Source: Calothrix sp. FI2-JRJ7 (lineage in GTDB: Bacteria > Cyanobacteriota > Cyanobacteriia > Cyanobacteriales > Nostocaceae). From it: 64,000 nt of DNA. A model generated the notes under the pieces. It was not told where the DNA came from, ran no database searches, and saw only the letters and a program-made list of their open reading frames with translations. The DNA is taken from positions 44,775 through 108,774 of the forward strand of contig JAHHGX010000090.1 in the NCBI GenBank assembly GCA_019359675.1. Reading direction: 5' to 3'. Below are positions 1-8,525 of the stretch, in pieces. How positions within the stretch are numbered: position 1 is the stretch's first letter; each line of letters opens with the position of its first letter. The translations under genes and the position numbers were made by a program.

Positions 1-301
1 TTGAGGCGCCGTTTGTGTTTACGTTAGTATTAGACACATCCGCTTGAAATTAGGAAACATCTTTATATTACACATCTTTGGATTACTTTCCAAAATTTTA
101 GGGGAAAAAGGACACGTTGTAAATAAGTATTGTAGAGTCTGCCTTATTTATTTACTCCAAAAGTTGAAACAACTATATATCAATGGTTTTGTCCATTTTG
201 AGAATATTATAGCTTTAACTTATGAAATAAGGCGCCAAATGCCTATGCTACATAATCAAATTTTGTGAACCACGGTTCACATTTTGCAAGTAAATTAGTA
301 C
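1..301. other. Intergenic/edge region without a supported gene
   Basis: AT-rich stretch at the window edge. The only open frame is a short plus-strand one (44-268) rich in Leu, Ile and Tyr, with no recognisable motif and no convincing ribosome-binding site, so I do not call it. Two GGCGCC sites are present. A downstream part of a gene lying outside the window cannot be excluded. Confidence 0.5.
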
Positions 302-1786
302 TTATTTACGTTTAACTGGGTTCATCCAGGTTTCGAGACGGCTAAAGGCTTGGGAAGATAGTAGAGTAAGACATAGATAGATTATTGCGACGCCTGCATA
401 AATTTCAAAGGGACGGTAATTTTGCGCGACTATTAATTGTCCTCTGCGAACCAATTCGTCGAGGCTGATAAATGCGACTAAGCTGGTATCTTTGAGCATA
501 CTGATAAATTCGTTACCTAAAGGTGGTAACATCCGGCGAAACGCTTGAGGAAATATGATATAACGCATTGTTTGTACTGCGTCTAATCCTAGTGATTCTG
601 CTGCTTCAGATTGCCCTGTTTCGATAGATTGAATACCTGCACGTACTATTTCAGCAATATATGCAGCACTATTTAAGCTTAATGCGACGACAGCAGCAGC
701 AAAGCGGTTAAAGCTAAAATCTAAACCTAAATTTTGCACTACGGCAGGAATACCGTAGTAAATTAGTAAAAGCTGGACTAGTAAAGGTGTACCGCGAAAG
801 AAATCAATATATGCTCTGGTAGCCCAACGTAATGGTGTAATATGTGAAAGTCGAGCAATACCAATTAAAGAACCAGCAATTAATCCTAGGAATACTGAAA
901 ATAGAGTTAGTTGCAGCGTTATTAAGGCGCCTTGTAAAAGTAAAGGAAACGCTTGCAATAGAATATTAATTGAGTTGGGGCCACTATCAGTTTGGGTAGC
1001 AAAGGCTAATTTTTCAGGTAGTTTTGGAGGTGCAGTTTTAAACCATTTTTGATAAATCTTATTATAAGTTCCATTCTCTAAGATTTTCCCTAAACCATTA
1101 TTAATCAATTCTAAATTTGGTGATTTTAAAGGTGTGGGAATACCATAATACTCTTCTGTCAATAACTGGTCTATAACCTTAATACCTGGTAAATTCCCTG
1201 AATTAATAGCATAAGCAATAACAGGTGCATCACCGACCATCGCATCAACATTACCATTCGCCAACTCTTGTAACGCTAAAGGTGTAGAATCAAAAGTGCG
1301 AAGTTCGGCGCCACGAGCTTCTTTTGCTTTTGCGGCGCCTGTAGTACCAATTTGAACAGCAACTCTTTTATTCTTTAATTTATCAAAACCAGTAATATCT
1401 TGATTATTATTACTAATTGCAATCGCTAAACCCGATTTAAAATAAGGACGAGAAAAAGAAACAGCTTGTGCGCGTTGCTTAGTAATAGTCATCGAACTAA
1501 TAGCAGCATCGATTGTCCTAGCCTGTAAAGCAGAAATCAATCCATCAAAAGGAGTAGATTGAAACTCAACCTTAAAACCAGTTGCACTACCAATAGCATT
1601 CATTAAATCAATCGAAAAACCCTGTAACTCACCCTTTTGTCCTTGAAACTCCATAGGTGGATAAGCAGGTTCCGTACCAACCCGTAAACTCTTGGCACCA
1701 CCTCCATCATTCGACCCACACCCATTTATAATCAGTAAAAAACAACACAACCCCGCCAATACCCAACTAAAAATACCTCTCTTCAT
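302..1786 (-). CDS. bgtB: Amino-acid ABC transporter, fused substrate-binding and permease protein (BgtB-like)
   Basis: Uptake of polar or basic amino acids such as glutamine across the inner membrane. Residues 1-23 form a lipoprotein signal ending in a lipobox-like INGC (Cys23). Residues about 36-260 are a family-3 solute-binding domain. Residues about 275-490 are a HisM/GlnP-type permease, with the EAA-type cytoplasmic loop (AAESLGL...FPQAFR) near residue 400 that contacts the ATPase. This binding-protein/permease fusion is the known layout of cyanobacterial BgtB. The cognate ATPase is encoded divergently 164 bp away. The length of 494 aa fits the fused family. The substrate is inferred from the family, not from the sequence. 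Confidence 0.85.
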   Translation of the reverse strand: MKRGIFSWVLAGLCCFLLIINGCGSNDGGGAKSLRVGTEPAYPPMEFQGQKGELQGFSIDLMNAIGSATGFKVEFQSTPFDGLISALQARTIDAAISSMTITKQRAQAVSFSRPYFKSGLAIAISNNNQDITGFDKLKNKRVAVQIGTTGAAKAKEARGAELRTFDSTPLALQELANGNVDAMVGDAPVIAYAINSGNLPGIKVIDQLLTEEYYGIPTPLKSPNLELINNGLGKILENGTYNKIYQKWFKTAPPKLPEKLAFATQTDSGPNSINILLQAFPLLLQGALITLQLTLFSVFLGLIAGSLIGIARLSHITPLRWATRAYIDFFRGTPLLVQLLLIYYGIPAVVQNLGLDFSFNRFAAAVVALSLNSAAYIAEIVRAGIQSIETGQSEAAESLGLDAVQTMRYIIFPQAFRRMLPPLGNEFISMLKDTSLVAFISLDELVRRGQLIVAQNYRPFEIYAGVAIIYLCLTLLSSQAFSRLETWMNPVKRK

Positions 1787-1850
1787 TCTCTTACCTTTGC
1801 TTTCCTAGGGTTGAACCCCAGGCTATTGTGGTTCGTTAATATTAGTTTAC

Positions 1851-1880
1851 TGGGCGGGCAAGGATGCCCACCCCACAAGA
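1851..1880. repeat. Dispersed palindromic repeat (GGGCAAGGATGCCC family), copy 1
   Basis: The core GGGCAAGGATGCCC followed by ACCCCACAAG recurs at 10763-10820, where two oppositely oriented cores face each other. It lies in the divergent spacer between the bgtB-like and bgtA-like genes. Confidence 0.7.
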
Positions 1881-1899
1881 ATAATTAATACAATTTATA

Positions 1900-1938
1900 G
1901 AAAACCCAACTAGAAAACCCAACTAGAAAACCCAACTA
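1900..1938. repeat. Three tandem 13-bp repeats before the bgtA-like gene
   Basis: AGAAAACCCAACT is repeated three times head to tail (the last unit slightly altered) and ends about 12 bp before the start codon at 1951. It occupies the position where the ribosome-binding site would be, and no clear Shine-Dalgarno is seen. Confidence 0.75.
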
Positions 1939-1950
1939 AAAAATCAAACA

Positions 1951-2694
1951 ATGAGCAACGCAATAATAACATTTGAAAACGTAGAGAAAAACTTCGGCGC
2001 CCTTAAAGTCCTCAAAGGCATTAGTGGTAATATACACAGAGGCGAAGTCATAGCAATAATAGGTACATCAGGATGCGGCAAAAGCACCCTACTACGCTGC
2101 TTCAACCGTCTAGAAACCATTAACACAGGCAACCTCAGCGTAAACGATATAGACTTATCCCACCCAAAGCTCCATCGAAGCATACTACGGCAACTACGCA
2201 CTCAAGTAGGAATGGTATTCCAGCAATTTAACTTATTTCCCCATCTAACAGTTTTACAAAACTTAACACTTGCACAACAGCAAGTACTAGGCAAAACAAC
2301 CTCAGAAAGTACACAACTAGCAAAACAATATCTAGACAAAGTAGGGTTATTCGATAAAGCCGAATCATACCCCGAACAACTATCAGGAGGACAAAAACAG
2401 CGAGTAGCTATTGCGCGCAGCTTATGTATGAACCCGCAAATAATGCTATTTGACGAACCAACAAGCGCACTAGACCCAGAACTGGTAGGAGAAGTACTAC
2501 AAGTAATCCAACAACTAGCAACCGAAGGAATGACAATGGTAGTCGTCACTCACGAAATGCAATTCGCACGTGAAGTAGCGAGTCGCGTATTTTTCATGGA
2601 TGGAGGAATTATTTTAGAACAAGGAAGTCCACAGCAAGTAATTCAAAACCCCAAACACGAAAGATTACGTAACTTTATGAGCAGATTGAAGTAG
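1951..2694 (+). CDS. bgtA: Polar amino-acid ABC transporter ATPase (BgtA/GlnQ-like)
   Basis: ATP-hydrolysing subunit that powers amino-acid uptake, acting on the cytoplasmic side of the permease. Walker [10 protein letters not shown] is at residues 38-46, the Q-loop follows ([10 protein letters not shown], near 90), the ABC signature LSGGQ is at 144-148 and Walker B (IMLFDEP) at 164-170, with the switch His in VTHEM. The 247-aa length is typical of the GlnQ/HisP family. It is divergent from the fused binding-protein/permease gene, its likely partner. In cyanobacteria one BgtA can serve more than one permease, so exclusive pairing is an inference. Confidence 0.88.
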   Translation: MSNAIITFENVEKNFGALKVLKGISGNIHRGEVIAIIGTSGCGKSTLLRCFNRLETINTGNLSVNDIDLSHPKLHRSILRQLRTQVGMVFQQFNLFPHLTVLQNLTLAQQQVLGKTTSESTQLAKQYLDKVGLFDKAESYPEQLSGGQKQRVAIARSLCMNPQIMLFDEPTSALDPELVGEVLQVIQQLATEGMTMVVVTHEMQFAREVASRVFFMDGGIILEQGSPQQVIQNPKHERLRNFMSRLK

Positions 2695-2760
2695 GGTGCG
2701 TGAAAGCCATTACAATCTATCAATGTAACGAAATATTAAAATGCTTTCACGCACCTTACA
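2690..2760. repeat. Inverted repeat (GGTGCGTGAAAGC family), possible terminator
   Basis: GTAGGGTGCGTGAAAGC is mirrored by GCTTTCACGCACCTTAC about 35 bp later, a long imperfect hairpin starting at the stop codon of the bgtA-like gene. A sister copy with GCGTCACGCACC arms lies at 54486-54548. It could act as a bidirectional terminator between convergent genes. Confidence 0.7.
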
Positions 2761-2998
2761 GATATTCGCTTAAAAATTCGTATGGGTCTTCATCCCAAGA
2801 AGGTTCAGGGGAAAGCATATTCAACTTACTAATAACATCCGCTTCAATATCATCACTATCATGCCTATCAAATAGTGACATAAGTTCCTTCCAATCACGC
2901 TCTTTAAGGGGTGTAAGTGGAGCAGCATGAGCGTTTGCTTCTTGTGCTAAGAAGTTATCATGTGATTGACCTGACTCGCGCGGATGATAATTATTCAC
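2756..2998 (-). CDS. Small acidic hypothetical protein (80 aa)
   Basis: I do not recognise a family. The product is acidic, especially in its last third (Asp/Glu-rich, with DSDDIEAD and SWDEDPYEF), and predicted soluble with no membrane segment. Its stop codon falls at the outer edge of the palindrome at 2690-2760. The composition is protein-like and the opposite-strand frame over it is poor, which is why I keep it. It is convergent with the bgtA-like gene. Function unknown. Confidence 0.45.
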   Translation of the reverse strand: MNNYHPRESGQSHDNFLAQEANAHAAPLTPLKERDWKELMSLFDRHDSDDIEADVISKLNMLSPEPSWDEDPYEFLSEYL

Positions 2999-3119
2999 GG
3001 CATATAAAGAGCAAATAGTCTAGCGTAGTATCTATTACATTAATACTAAAATTATATGCCAAGAACCGGACAATTATCCTATCAGAGAAATTACTTAACC
3101 GTGCGATTCAAATCAACAA

Positions 3120-3768
3120 CTAAAATTGACAAGTACCGCTACTAACAGTTGTAGAACCACTTACATTACTTGTAGATACCGTATTATTACCAGGAATTCC
3201 ATCTTCAACTTGAATCGAACCGCCCATTGTATCATCAATATTAAGTACACCAATTTGATTATTACGAGGTCGTAAACAAATATTGGCGCCAGTGCCAATT
3301 GTGATAGCATCTAAATCGCTTAATGTATTGACAGTTATATTGTTAGACGAGTCATCTGACGCTGCGATATCCGCACCTGTCAATTCACCCAACTGTTGAA
3401 TAAAAGCTCGTCCTGTTTCTCCAAAACCAACATTACAACCATAAAATAGAATATCGGTGCCATCCTTTAACGCACTTTTCCATTGCTGTGATTAGCTACT
3501 GTATTTATCAAGACTATTTAGGCTTAATTGCGCTGTTCCTAATTGGGCGGCGCCATCCCTACCATGTGAGATAATATCTACAGATGTAAGTTTATTTCGA
3601 TTCGCGAGGACAGAGCTTATTTGTTTAACTCCATCGCGCGTTGAGTCAAGTAAAACTATTTCAACTTCTGGGTTAATTCCAGCTATCAATGTTTGGTAAT
3701 CTAGAATTGTAGTATCAATAAAAGCAATACTATGAATTGGTGTTTTTACTTGCTTTTATTCAACGCTA
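3120..3768 (-). pseudogene. Remnant of a DUF4347-containing surface protein gene
   Basis: Reading on the minus strand, residues encoded by 3393-3768 match the DUF4347 domain found at the N-terminus of large cyanobacterial adhesin or cadherin-like proteins: a FIDT...YQTLI segment, then VLLDSTRDG, DIISHG, FYGCNVG and QLGELTGADIAASDD. One in-frame TAA at 3493-3495 splits the domain. An upstream in-frame stop leaves no start codon. After SDD the sequence runs into about 75 residues of unrelated, Thr/Asn/Gly-rich protein and stops, where a complete gene would continue for hundreds of codons. The domain is recognised with good confidence. The nonsense codon and the missing start make this a decayed fragment. 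Confidence 0.75.
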
Positions 3769-3933
3769 TTTTCTGGGTTTGAAAAGTTATTTAGTGGCAA
3801 ATTCATATTTGAATATTTTACAAAAATATGTTAAATTTTACAAAATAATGTAAGATTTACTTCCCAATAATTGAAAATTTGACATGCAAATACTTTCGCA
3901 TGAATTTTAAACACACAATGGTTCTGTTCAGTG

Positions 3934-4000
3934 AGAAACTTGGTTTCTTTTATTGAAGTTGAGGATTGTTATGTTCAGTGTAGAAGAAACCAGGTTTCTT
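3934..4000. repeat. Paired GAAACCCGGTTTC-family palindromes, copy 1
   Basis: Two degenerate copies (AGAAACTTGGTTTCTT at 3934-3949 and AGAAACCAGGTTTCTT at 3985-4000) are separated by about 35 bp. The second overlaps the last codons of lipB. Other copies of the family are at 20759, 33921, 46343, 52791, 53843 and 56999. Confidence 0.75.
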
Positions 4001-4673
4001 GGGGTTGTAAGTTAACTCCAAAAACTTCACCGAAGCTGTGGACCATTTTGAGGCGGACTTCATCGCAGTTTATATTAGGTATCCATTCTGCTAAACTAGC
4101 TACGGGTTTGTCAACTATGCCGCATGGGACTATGTTGGTAAAGCCGGTCATGTCGGGGTTAACGTTGAGTGAGAATCCGTGCATAGTTATCCAGCGTTTG
4201 ACTTTTATGCCAATAGCGGCAACTTTGCGACCTTCTACCCATACTCCTGTTAACCCAGCAATACGGGTGCCTACAAGTCCATATTCTTGAAGTACTATAA
4301 TTAACACTTCTTCTAATTGGCGTAGATACCAGTGTAAATCTGGTTGGTAGCGATGTAAGTTTAAAATTGGATACCCGACTATTTGACCTGGGCAATGATA
4401 CGTTACTTCACCACCACGTTCGATGCGATGTACTTCATATGGGTTGTCATTAAGGTCAAATTTGAGAAATTCGGGATTGGCGCCTTGTCCTAAAGTATAT
4501 ACAGGCGGATGCTCGACTAATATCAGCACATCTTCTAAATTTGGGTTATTGATGCGTTCTTGCAACAACGCGCGTTGCCATGCGAGTGCTTCTAAATATG
4601 GCATCAAGCCTTGGTTATATAACGAACAAGAATAAGGGGTAGAAATATTGTTAAAAATCATAGTGAAATTCAA
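3975..4673 (-). CDS. lipB: Octanoyltransferase LipB
   Basis: Transfers octanoate from acyl carrier protein to lipoyl domains, the first step of de novo lipoate attachment in the cytoplasm. Family motifs are in order: HPPVYTLG near 55-62, [15 protein letters not shown] (84-97), the catalytic Lys in [11 protein letters not shown] (Lys150), HGFSLNV, and the catalytic Cys in IVPCGI (Cys184). The length of 232 aa is normal. Start: ATG at 4673, but an internal ATG four codons later is equally possible. The C-terminal ETWFLLH is encoded by one of the dispersed GAAACC-GGTTTC palindromes, so the natural end has probably been replaced or extended. Confidence 0.93.
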   Translation of the reverse strand: MNFTMIFNNISTPYSCSLYNQGLMPYLEALAWQRALLQERINNPNLEDVLILVEHPPVYTLGQGANPEFLKFDLNDNPYEVHRIERGGEVTYHCPGQIVGYPILNLHRYQPDLHWYLRQLEEVLIIVLQEYGLVGTRIAGLTGVWVEGRKVAAIGIKVKRWITMHGFSLNVNPDMTGFTNIVPCGIVDKPVASLAEWIPNINCDEVRLKMVHSFGEVFGVNLQPQETWFLLH

Positions 4674-5249
4674 CTATTTAACAAAAAAGGGAGTATTACA
4701 AGATACAGGCGTAGAAAAACAGAAAGAATTAACAATTGTAAGGCTATTTTCCCCTTTTCCCTGTTAAGGAACGAAACAAATGTCAAGCTGTGCAAAAGAT
4801 TGTAAAGGAAAGTCAAGATAAGCGGTTTTACAAATTACAAAGTGCTAGTTTGAATATATAACCTCAATGGTAATGGTGCTGGAGGGAATTCTCTGCCACA
4901 TACGTCACGCCAAGAAGAAAGAACAAATGCACTCTTCTCCGGCGCCTAATTTAACAATTCAAAAGCCATGTTGAACTTTCGCTACCAAAAGCCCGATTAG
5001 ATTGACAAAAAAGCCAGATACTTCAGGAGGAGCAGAGTCGCACGAAGATGTAAAGGGCATCTGAGTGGCTAAGACATATATATTTGACGATTTGGGAACG
5101 CGAGCTTAAAAGTGGAATTGATGTGGCAACAATTAGGCATAGGGGAATTATAATTTTGATTTGTAACTTAATTTTGGCGGCAGATAGACCTTACCGCATT
5201 CTAAAGCGTAATTCAACTCAAGAAAAAGTTTGAGCGGGAGAGTTTACAC
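4674..5249. other. Long spacer and probable 5' leader of hpf/lrtA
   Basis: About 575 bp without a supported gene. In other cyanobacteria the lrtA transcript carries a long 5' untranslated region that controls its stability and light response, and the region here is of suitable size. A purine-rich GGGAGAG lies about 10 bp before the ATG at 5250. No further defined structure was identified by eye. Confidence 0.45.
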
Positions 5250-5915
5250 ATGAAGCTTGTCATCCACGGCAAAAATATAGAAATCACCGATGCTATCCGT
5301 GAATATGTGCATCAAAAGATTGAAAAGGCAGTAAGTCACTTTCAAAATATCACCAACGAAGTGGATGTCCATTTAAGCGTTGCTAAAAATCCCCGAATTA
5401 ATACTAGACAAGCAGCGGAAGTGACCATTTATGCAAATAAAAACGTTATCCGTGCCGAGGAAAGCAGCGAAAACCTATACGCAAGTATTGATTTAGTAGC
5501 GGATAAAATCGCGCGTCAATTAAGAAAATATAAAGAACGCATTCAAAATAAGAAAGCTCCCAATCCAATTGAAGAAACCGTCGTTGAAACAGCAACAGTT
5601 GTTGATGACTTAATAGGTAATCGTACTCCTGAACTACCCAAAGAGGTTGTCCGAACTAAATATTTTGCCATGCCACCAATGACAATGACAGAAGCTTTAG
5701 AGCAACTGCAAATGGTGGGTCACGATTTTTATATGTTCCATAATGTGGAAACTGACGAAATTAACGTTATTTACGAGCGCAACCACGGTGGATATGGTAT
5801 TATCCAACCCCGCAAAAATAATAACGGGAATGGACACACCAACGGTCATAGTAAGAACGGTAAAGCAAATCATTCTAGCGTTGTGATGCCTGAAAAACCC
5901 CATGTGAACCGATGA
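5250..5915 (+). CDS. hpf: Ribosome hibernation-promoting factor, long form (LrtA)
   Basis: Binds the 30S subunit and drives formation of inactive 100S ribosome dimers in darkness or starvation. Residues 1-100 are the HPF/YfiA domain ([44 protein letters not shown]). A variable linker follows. The C-terminal dimerisation domain is at about 140-195 ([40 protein letters not shown]). The last 25 residues are low-complexity Asn/Gly/His. Length is typical for the long type. The last 30 bases of the gene are duplicated at 7082-7111, so a block of foreign DNA seems to have entered at its 3' end. Cyanobacterial literature calls it lrtA. Confidence 0.93.
   Translation: MKLVIHGKNIEITDAIREYVHQKIEKAVSHFQNITNEVDVHLSVAKNPRINTRQAAEVTIYANKNVIRAEESSENLYASIDLVADKIARQLRKYKERIQNKKAPNPIEETVVETATVVDDLIGNRTPELPKEVVRTKYFAMPPMTMTEALEQLQMVGHDFYMFHNVETDEINVIYERNHGGYGIIQPRKNNNGNGHTNGHSKNGKANHSSVVMPEKPHVNR
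5885..5915. repeat. Direct repeat, left copy (3' end of hpf)
   Basis: This 31-bp segment coding for the end of hpf recurs at 7081-7111 with 28 of 31 bases identical. The two copies flank 1,165 bp containing repeats and the small ORF/retropepsin pair. Confidence 0.8.
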
Positions 5916-5925
5916 GGTTACGATT

Positions 5926-5975
5926 CGACACCCTCAAGGGTGTCGCTATACGAACAAAGCCCGCCTTCGCGGGCT
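5926..5975 (+). terminator. Two consecutive hairpins after hpf
   Basis: CGACACCCTCAAGGGTGTCG (5926-5945) and AGCCCGCCTTCGCGGGCT (5958-5975) are perfect stem-loops 11 bp past the hpf stop. Neither is followed by a long T tract, so they may be structure-type terminators or parts of the adjacent repeat. Confidence 0.5.
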
Positions 5976-5985
5976 AAAATGCTTT

Positions 5986-6060
5986 GTAGGTTGGGGAGTC
6001 ACCTCCGTGCGCGGGTTCCCCGCGTTGAGGAGAGTGACGTTGGAGGAACGGAACCCAACA
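5986..6060. repeat. GTAGGTTGGG...ACCCAAC palindromic element, long form, copy 1
   Basis: Outer arms GTAGGTTGGG and AACCCAAC enclose an inner hairpin around GCGCGGGTTCCCCGCG and a GTGACGTTGGAGG stretch. The same arrangement occurs at 63021-63096. Shorter forms that keep only the outer arms occur at 7194, 10446, 16830 and 61385. Open frames crossing it are repeat-derived and are not called as genes. Confidence 0.75.
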
Positions 6061-6429
6061 CAATACTGCTCAGTTAAGAAAATTGCAAAACGTGGAACCC
6101 CTGTTCTTACGTTACATGTAACGTCTCTACATACGTTAACCGAGCAGCATTGGAACCCAACATACAATATAACTAATGAAAAAAATCTGGCTGTATATGG
6201 CAAAATACATTAACAAGGAAAAAGTACTATTCGTCTTGTTAAATCAGTATTATTGGTTAAATAATTTTATACAATGTCAAAGAAATAAAACAAATCTTGA
6301 GATTGTAATTAAGATATTTGATTTTTAAAAAAGTTGCCTCCAACATACACACATTAGTCATAGAACAGGCATTTTAGCTGCTAGTACTATACAATATATA
6401 TAAACTGTTATTCATCAAACCTTTTATTT
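6061..6429. other. Spacer with a GTAACGTCTCTAC palindrome
   Basis: Holds ACGTTACATGTAACGTCTCTAC (6109-6130), one of the dispersed family also seen at 12985, 17341 and, in variant form, 8174 and 43813. Flanking it, ACTGCTCAGTTAA and TTAACCGAGCAG form a wider imperfect hairpin. The rest is AT-rich and probably contains the promoter of the following pair. Confidence 0.55.
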
Positions 6430-6648
6430 ATGCCTCTTACAGAACTAATACCTTTTCTTAAAGAGCTATCTCAAGCCGAAAAACTTCTGCTAATAAATTT
6501 TTTAACAGCAGAATTGCTTGAAGAATCAGGTTTAGTACCGTTGAACAGCCATAATAAGGTCGCGAGTCAAGGGTTACATGATTCTTTTGAAGCTGCTGCT
6601 GTACTTGCAAAAGCACTAGCAGAGGGAAAAGCCGCAACACATGGCTGA
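6430..6648 (+). CDS. Small protein of a two-gene unit with a retropepsin-like protein
   Basis: 72 aa, unrecognised. The N-terminal half is amphipathic helix (PLTELIPFLKELSQAEKLLL) and the C-terminal part Ala-rich. Its stop overlaps the start of the next gene by 8 bp, so the two are translationally coupled. Small helical proteins coupled to clan-AA aspartic protease-like genes are common in cyanobacteria and resemble antitoxin-partner layouts, but no function has been shown to my knowledge. The pair lies inside the block flanked by copies of the hpf 3' end. Confidence 0.65.
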   Translation: MPLTELIPFLKELSQAEKLLLINFLTAELLEESGLVPLNSHNKVASQGLHDSFEAAAVLAKALAEGKAATHG

Positions 6649-7060
6649 TAAAGTTAGATTTGCATTTACCGAGCTAGAACCCCAACTTGGTGCATTAAGT
6701 ACACTACCTTATCTACCAATAATATTAACTTACCAAAACTGCTCTATAAGTTTATCGGGTTTGCTAGATACAGGTTCTAGTGTTAATGTATTACCTTATG
6801 AAGTCGGATTAAGGTTAGGAGCTGTTTGGGACCGTCAAACACTCTCTGTTCCGCTAGGAGGTAATTTAGCTAGATTTGAGGCACGGGCATTATTGTTAAC
6901 TGCAAATATTGAGCGCTTTCCTCCCGTAGAATTGGCTTTTGCTTGGACAAAAGATAGAAATGCGCCGTTAATTCTCGGACACATGAATTTCTTTGTCGCT
7001 TTTGATGTATGTTTCTATCGTTCGGAATTGGCATTTGAAATTAGTCCTAAAATAAGCTGA
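6641..7060 (+). CDS. Retropepsin-like (clan AA) aspartic protease-fold protein
   Basis: 139 aa, one retroviral-protease-like domain. The active-site loop LLDTGSSVNVLP has Asp43-Thr44-Gly45. The second conserved element, hydrophobic-hydrophobic-Gly before the terminal strand, is seen as LILGHMNFF near residue 114. Such single-domain proteins must dimerise to form a two-Asp active site. There is no signal peptide, so it is cytoplasmic, unlike the secreted relative at 53877. It overlaps the preceding small ORF by 8 bp. Proteolytic activity is inferred from fold and motif only, and the substrate is unknown. Confidence 0.75.
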   Translation: MADKVRFAFTELEPQLGALSTLPYLPIILTYQNCSISLSGLLDTGSSVNVLPYEVGLRLGAVWDRQTLSVPLGGNLARFEARALLLTANIERFPPVELAFAWTKDRNAPLILGHMNFFVAFDVCFYRSELAFEISPKIS

Positions 7061-7080
7061 TGGCACGTAAATAATATTTA

Positions 7081-7111
7081 GATGCCTGAAAAAGCCCATG
7101 TAAACCGATAA
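7081..7111. repeat. Direct repeat, right copy of the hpf 3' end
   Basis: 28 of 31 bases match 5885-5915, including the codons for the last residues of HPF and a stop. It is not attached to any reading frame here. Confidence 0.8.
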
Positions 7112-7220
7112 ATTGTATATTGGGTGTTAGCGAAGCTTTCCCGTAGGGTAGTGCGAACGCGCGTAACCCAACACAATGCTTTATATTATTTAACGTTGGG
7201 TTCCGTTCCTCCACCCAACC
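7112..7220. repeat. Two repeat units before the NAGPA gene
   Basis: TGGGTGTTAGCGAAGC...GCGTAACCCAACAC (about 7119-7174) and GTTGGGTTCCGTTCCTCCACCCAACC (7194-7219) belong to the GTAGGTTGGG/ACCCAAC family. The second ends only about 10 bp before the GTG start at 7230, leaving no room for a normal ribosome-binding site. Confidence 0.65.
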
Positions 7221-7229
7221 CACAACAAA

Positions 7230-8111
7230 GTGAAAAGAACCTGGCAGTATAGTTTATTGGTGGTTACTTTGGGAATGCTTTTATTTAACTGGCATTCCTT
7301 CAGCAAGCCTGTAAATTCGAGTAAAATTGTACAAAAGAATACAATTACGCCATTTCAAAAAATTCAGTACGAAGCGCGCGTGTTACCAGACAGTATAGCT
7401 CATATCGTTAAAATTCCGGACAACAGCTCGTATTTAGTAAATCCTACAATATCAGAGAAATTAAATACCGTAGAAGAATTCGCTCAAAAACACAAAGCAG
7501 TTGCAGTACTCAACGCAGGTTATTTTGACCCTGTTAATCAAAAATCAACATCTTATATTACTATACAAGGAAAACTCCTAGCAGACCCAAAGTTAAACGA
7601 GAGACTTGTAAATAATCCTAAATTAAAACCTTATTTACCTAAAATTTTAAACCGCAGCGAATTTAGAAGAATATCATGTAATTCTAAAATACAATATGAA
7701 ATTGCACTACACACAGAAAAAACGGCGCCTAACTGTCAAATTATCGATGCAATTGGCGCCGGTTCCAGATTATTACCCGAACTAACTTTAGTTCAAGAAG
7801 GTTTTGTAGATAACACGAATAACCGAGATGCAATTGGTAGCACCCAACTTAATGCTCGCAGTGCTGTAGGAATTACTGAAGATGGAAGTATTATTTTAGT
7901 AATGGTAGCGCAAAAACCAGAATTACCATCGGGTATATCTATACCTGCATTAGCTAATTTAATGAAAAATTTAGGCGCCAATTCAGCTATGAATTTAGAC
8001 GGAGGCAGTTCGTCTTCGCTTTACTATAATGGCACAACTTATAACGGAAAAATAGACAAACAAGGAAAAAATGCGATGCGTCCTGTTAAATCGGTATTGT
8101 TGGTAAAATAA
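7230..8111 (+). CDS. Phosphodiester glycosidase (NAGPA-domain) family protein
   Basis: 293 aa with an N-terminal hydrophobic anchor or signal (residues 7-21) and a periplasmic or extracellular NAGPA domain. Typical motifs are AVLNAGYFDP (near 93-101), the GSRLLPELTLV segment, NARSAVGIT and the C-terminal NLDGGSSSSL (about 255-264). Family members hydrolyse sugar phosphodiesters or take part in exopolysaccharide processing. The substrate here is unknown. The start is GTG at 7230, chosen because it directly precedes the signal sequence. A dispersed repeat abuts it. It stands alone, without obvious operon partners. Confidence 0.85.
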   Translation: MKRTWQYSLLVVTLGMLLFNWHSFSKPVNSSKIVQKNTITPFQKIQYEARVLPDSIAHIVKIPDNSSYLVNPTISEKLNTVEEFAQKHKAVAVLNAGYFDPVNQKSTSYITIQGKLLADPKLNERLVNNPKLKPYLPKILNRSEFRRISCNSKIQYEIALHTEKTAPNCQIIDAIGAGSRLLPELTLVQEGFVDNTNNRDAIGSTQLNARSAVGITEDGSIILVMVAQKPELPSGISIPALANLMKNLGANSAMNLDGGSSSSLYYNGTTYNGKIDKQGKNAMRPVKSVLLVK

Positions 8112-8173
8112 TTTCATGAAAGGTTTTGTATGGTGGCGCCAATCAGTTTTTGAATTAAATATCTCTGAAAATT

Positions 8174-8205
8174 GCGTAGAGACGTGATTAATCAAGTCTC
8201 TACAA
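8174..8205. repeat. GTAGAGACGTG...GTCTCTAC palindrome
   Basis: CGTAGAGACGTGATTA-ATCAAGTCTCTAC, one arm mismatch. It lies between the convergent NAGPA gene and the toxin gene and may serve as a terminator. The variant with GATTAATC in the centre is the same as the one inside the hybrid kinase gene at 43813-43865. Confidence 0.65.
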
Positions 8206-8259
8206 CGTATGATTGTACAAATGATTTAGCACTGCTATATTAAATTGTAATTGACCCGT

Positions 8260-8525
8260 TTAATCTTCATAATGATACTTACATGAAGCAATTATAATCT
8301 CCGTATCCGTAACGGTATAAATTAATCGATGCTCCTCATTTATTCGTCTCGACCATAAGCCACTAAACTCATATTTAAGACGTTCTGGCTTACCTATCCC
8401 ACTAAAGGCAGAACGGTCGATATCTTTTATCAATTCAACAATCTTTTTATAAATTTTTTGTTTAACCCAGACCATTCGTTAAAATCTTCAAATGCGTCCG
8501 GTTCAAATATGATTCTTTTATTCAT
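8260..8525 (-). pseudogene. YoeB/Txe-type mRNA interferase toxin, frameshifted
   Basis: The C-terminal 70 codons give an almost complete YoeB-like toxin core (ELIKDIDR, FSGIGKPERLKYEFSGLWSRRI, EEHRLIYTV, IIIASCKYHY), including the terminal His-Tyr of the catalytic region. The first 18 codons from ATG at 8525 (KRIIFEPDAFEDFNEW) match the family N-terminus but are in another frame. The break lies in a run of six A (minus strand, about 8450-8455), and a seventh A would restore N-K-K-I-Y-K-K. The ATG overlaps the antitoxin stop by 4 bp (ATGA), the standard coupling. It is therefore either an inactivated toxin, a sequencing error, or slippage-dependent expression. Confidence 0.8.

Noticed and set aside
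44..268. 74-aa plus-strand frame at the window edge
   Set aside because: No motif, no ribosome-binding site and hydrophobic AT-driven composition.
5946..6213. Two opposing frames of 85 and 68 aa after hpf
   Set aside because: Both are translations of dispersed palindromes and contain recognisable repeat peptides such as DVTCNV/TLHVTSLH.
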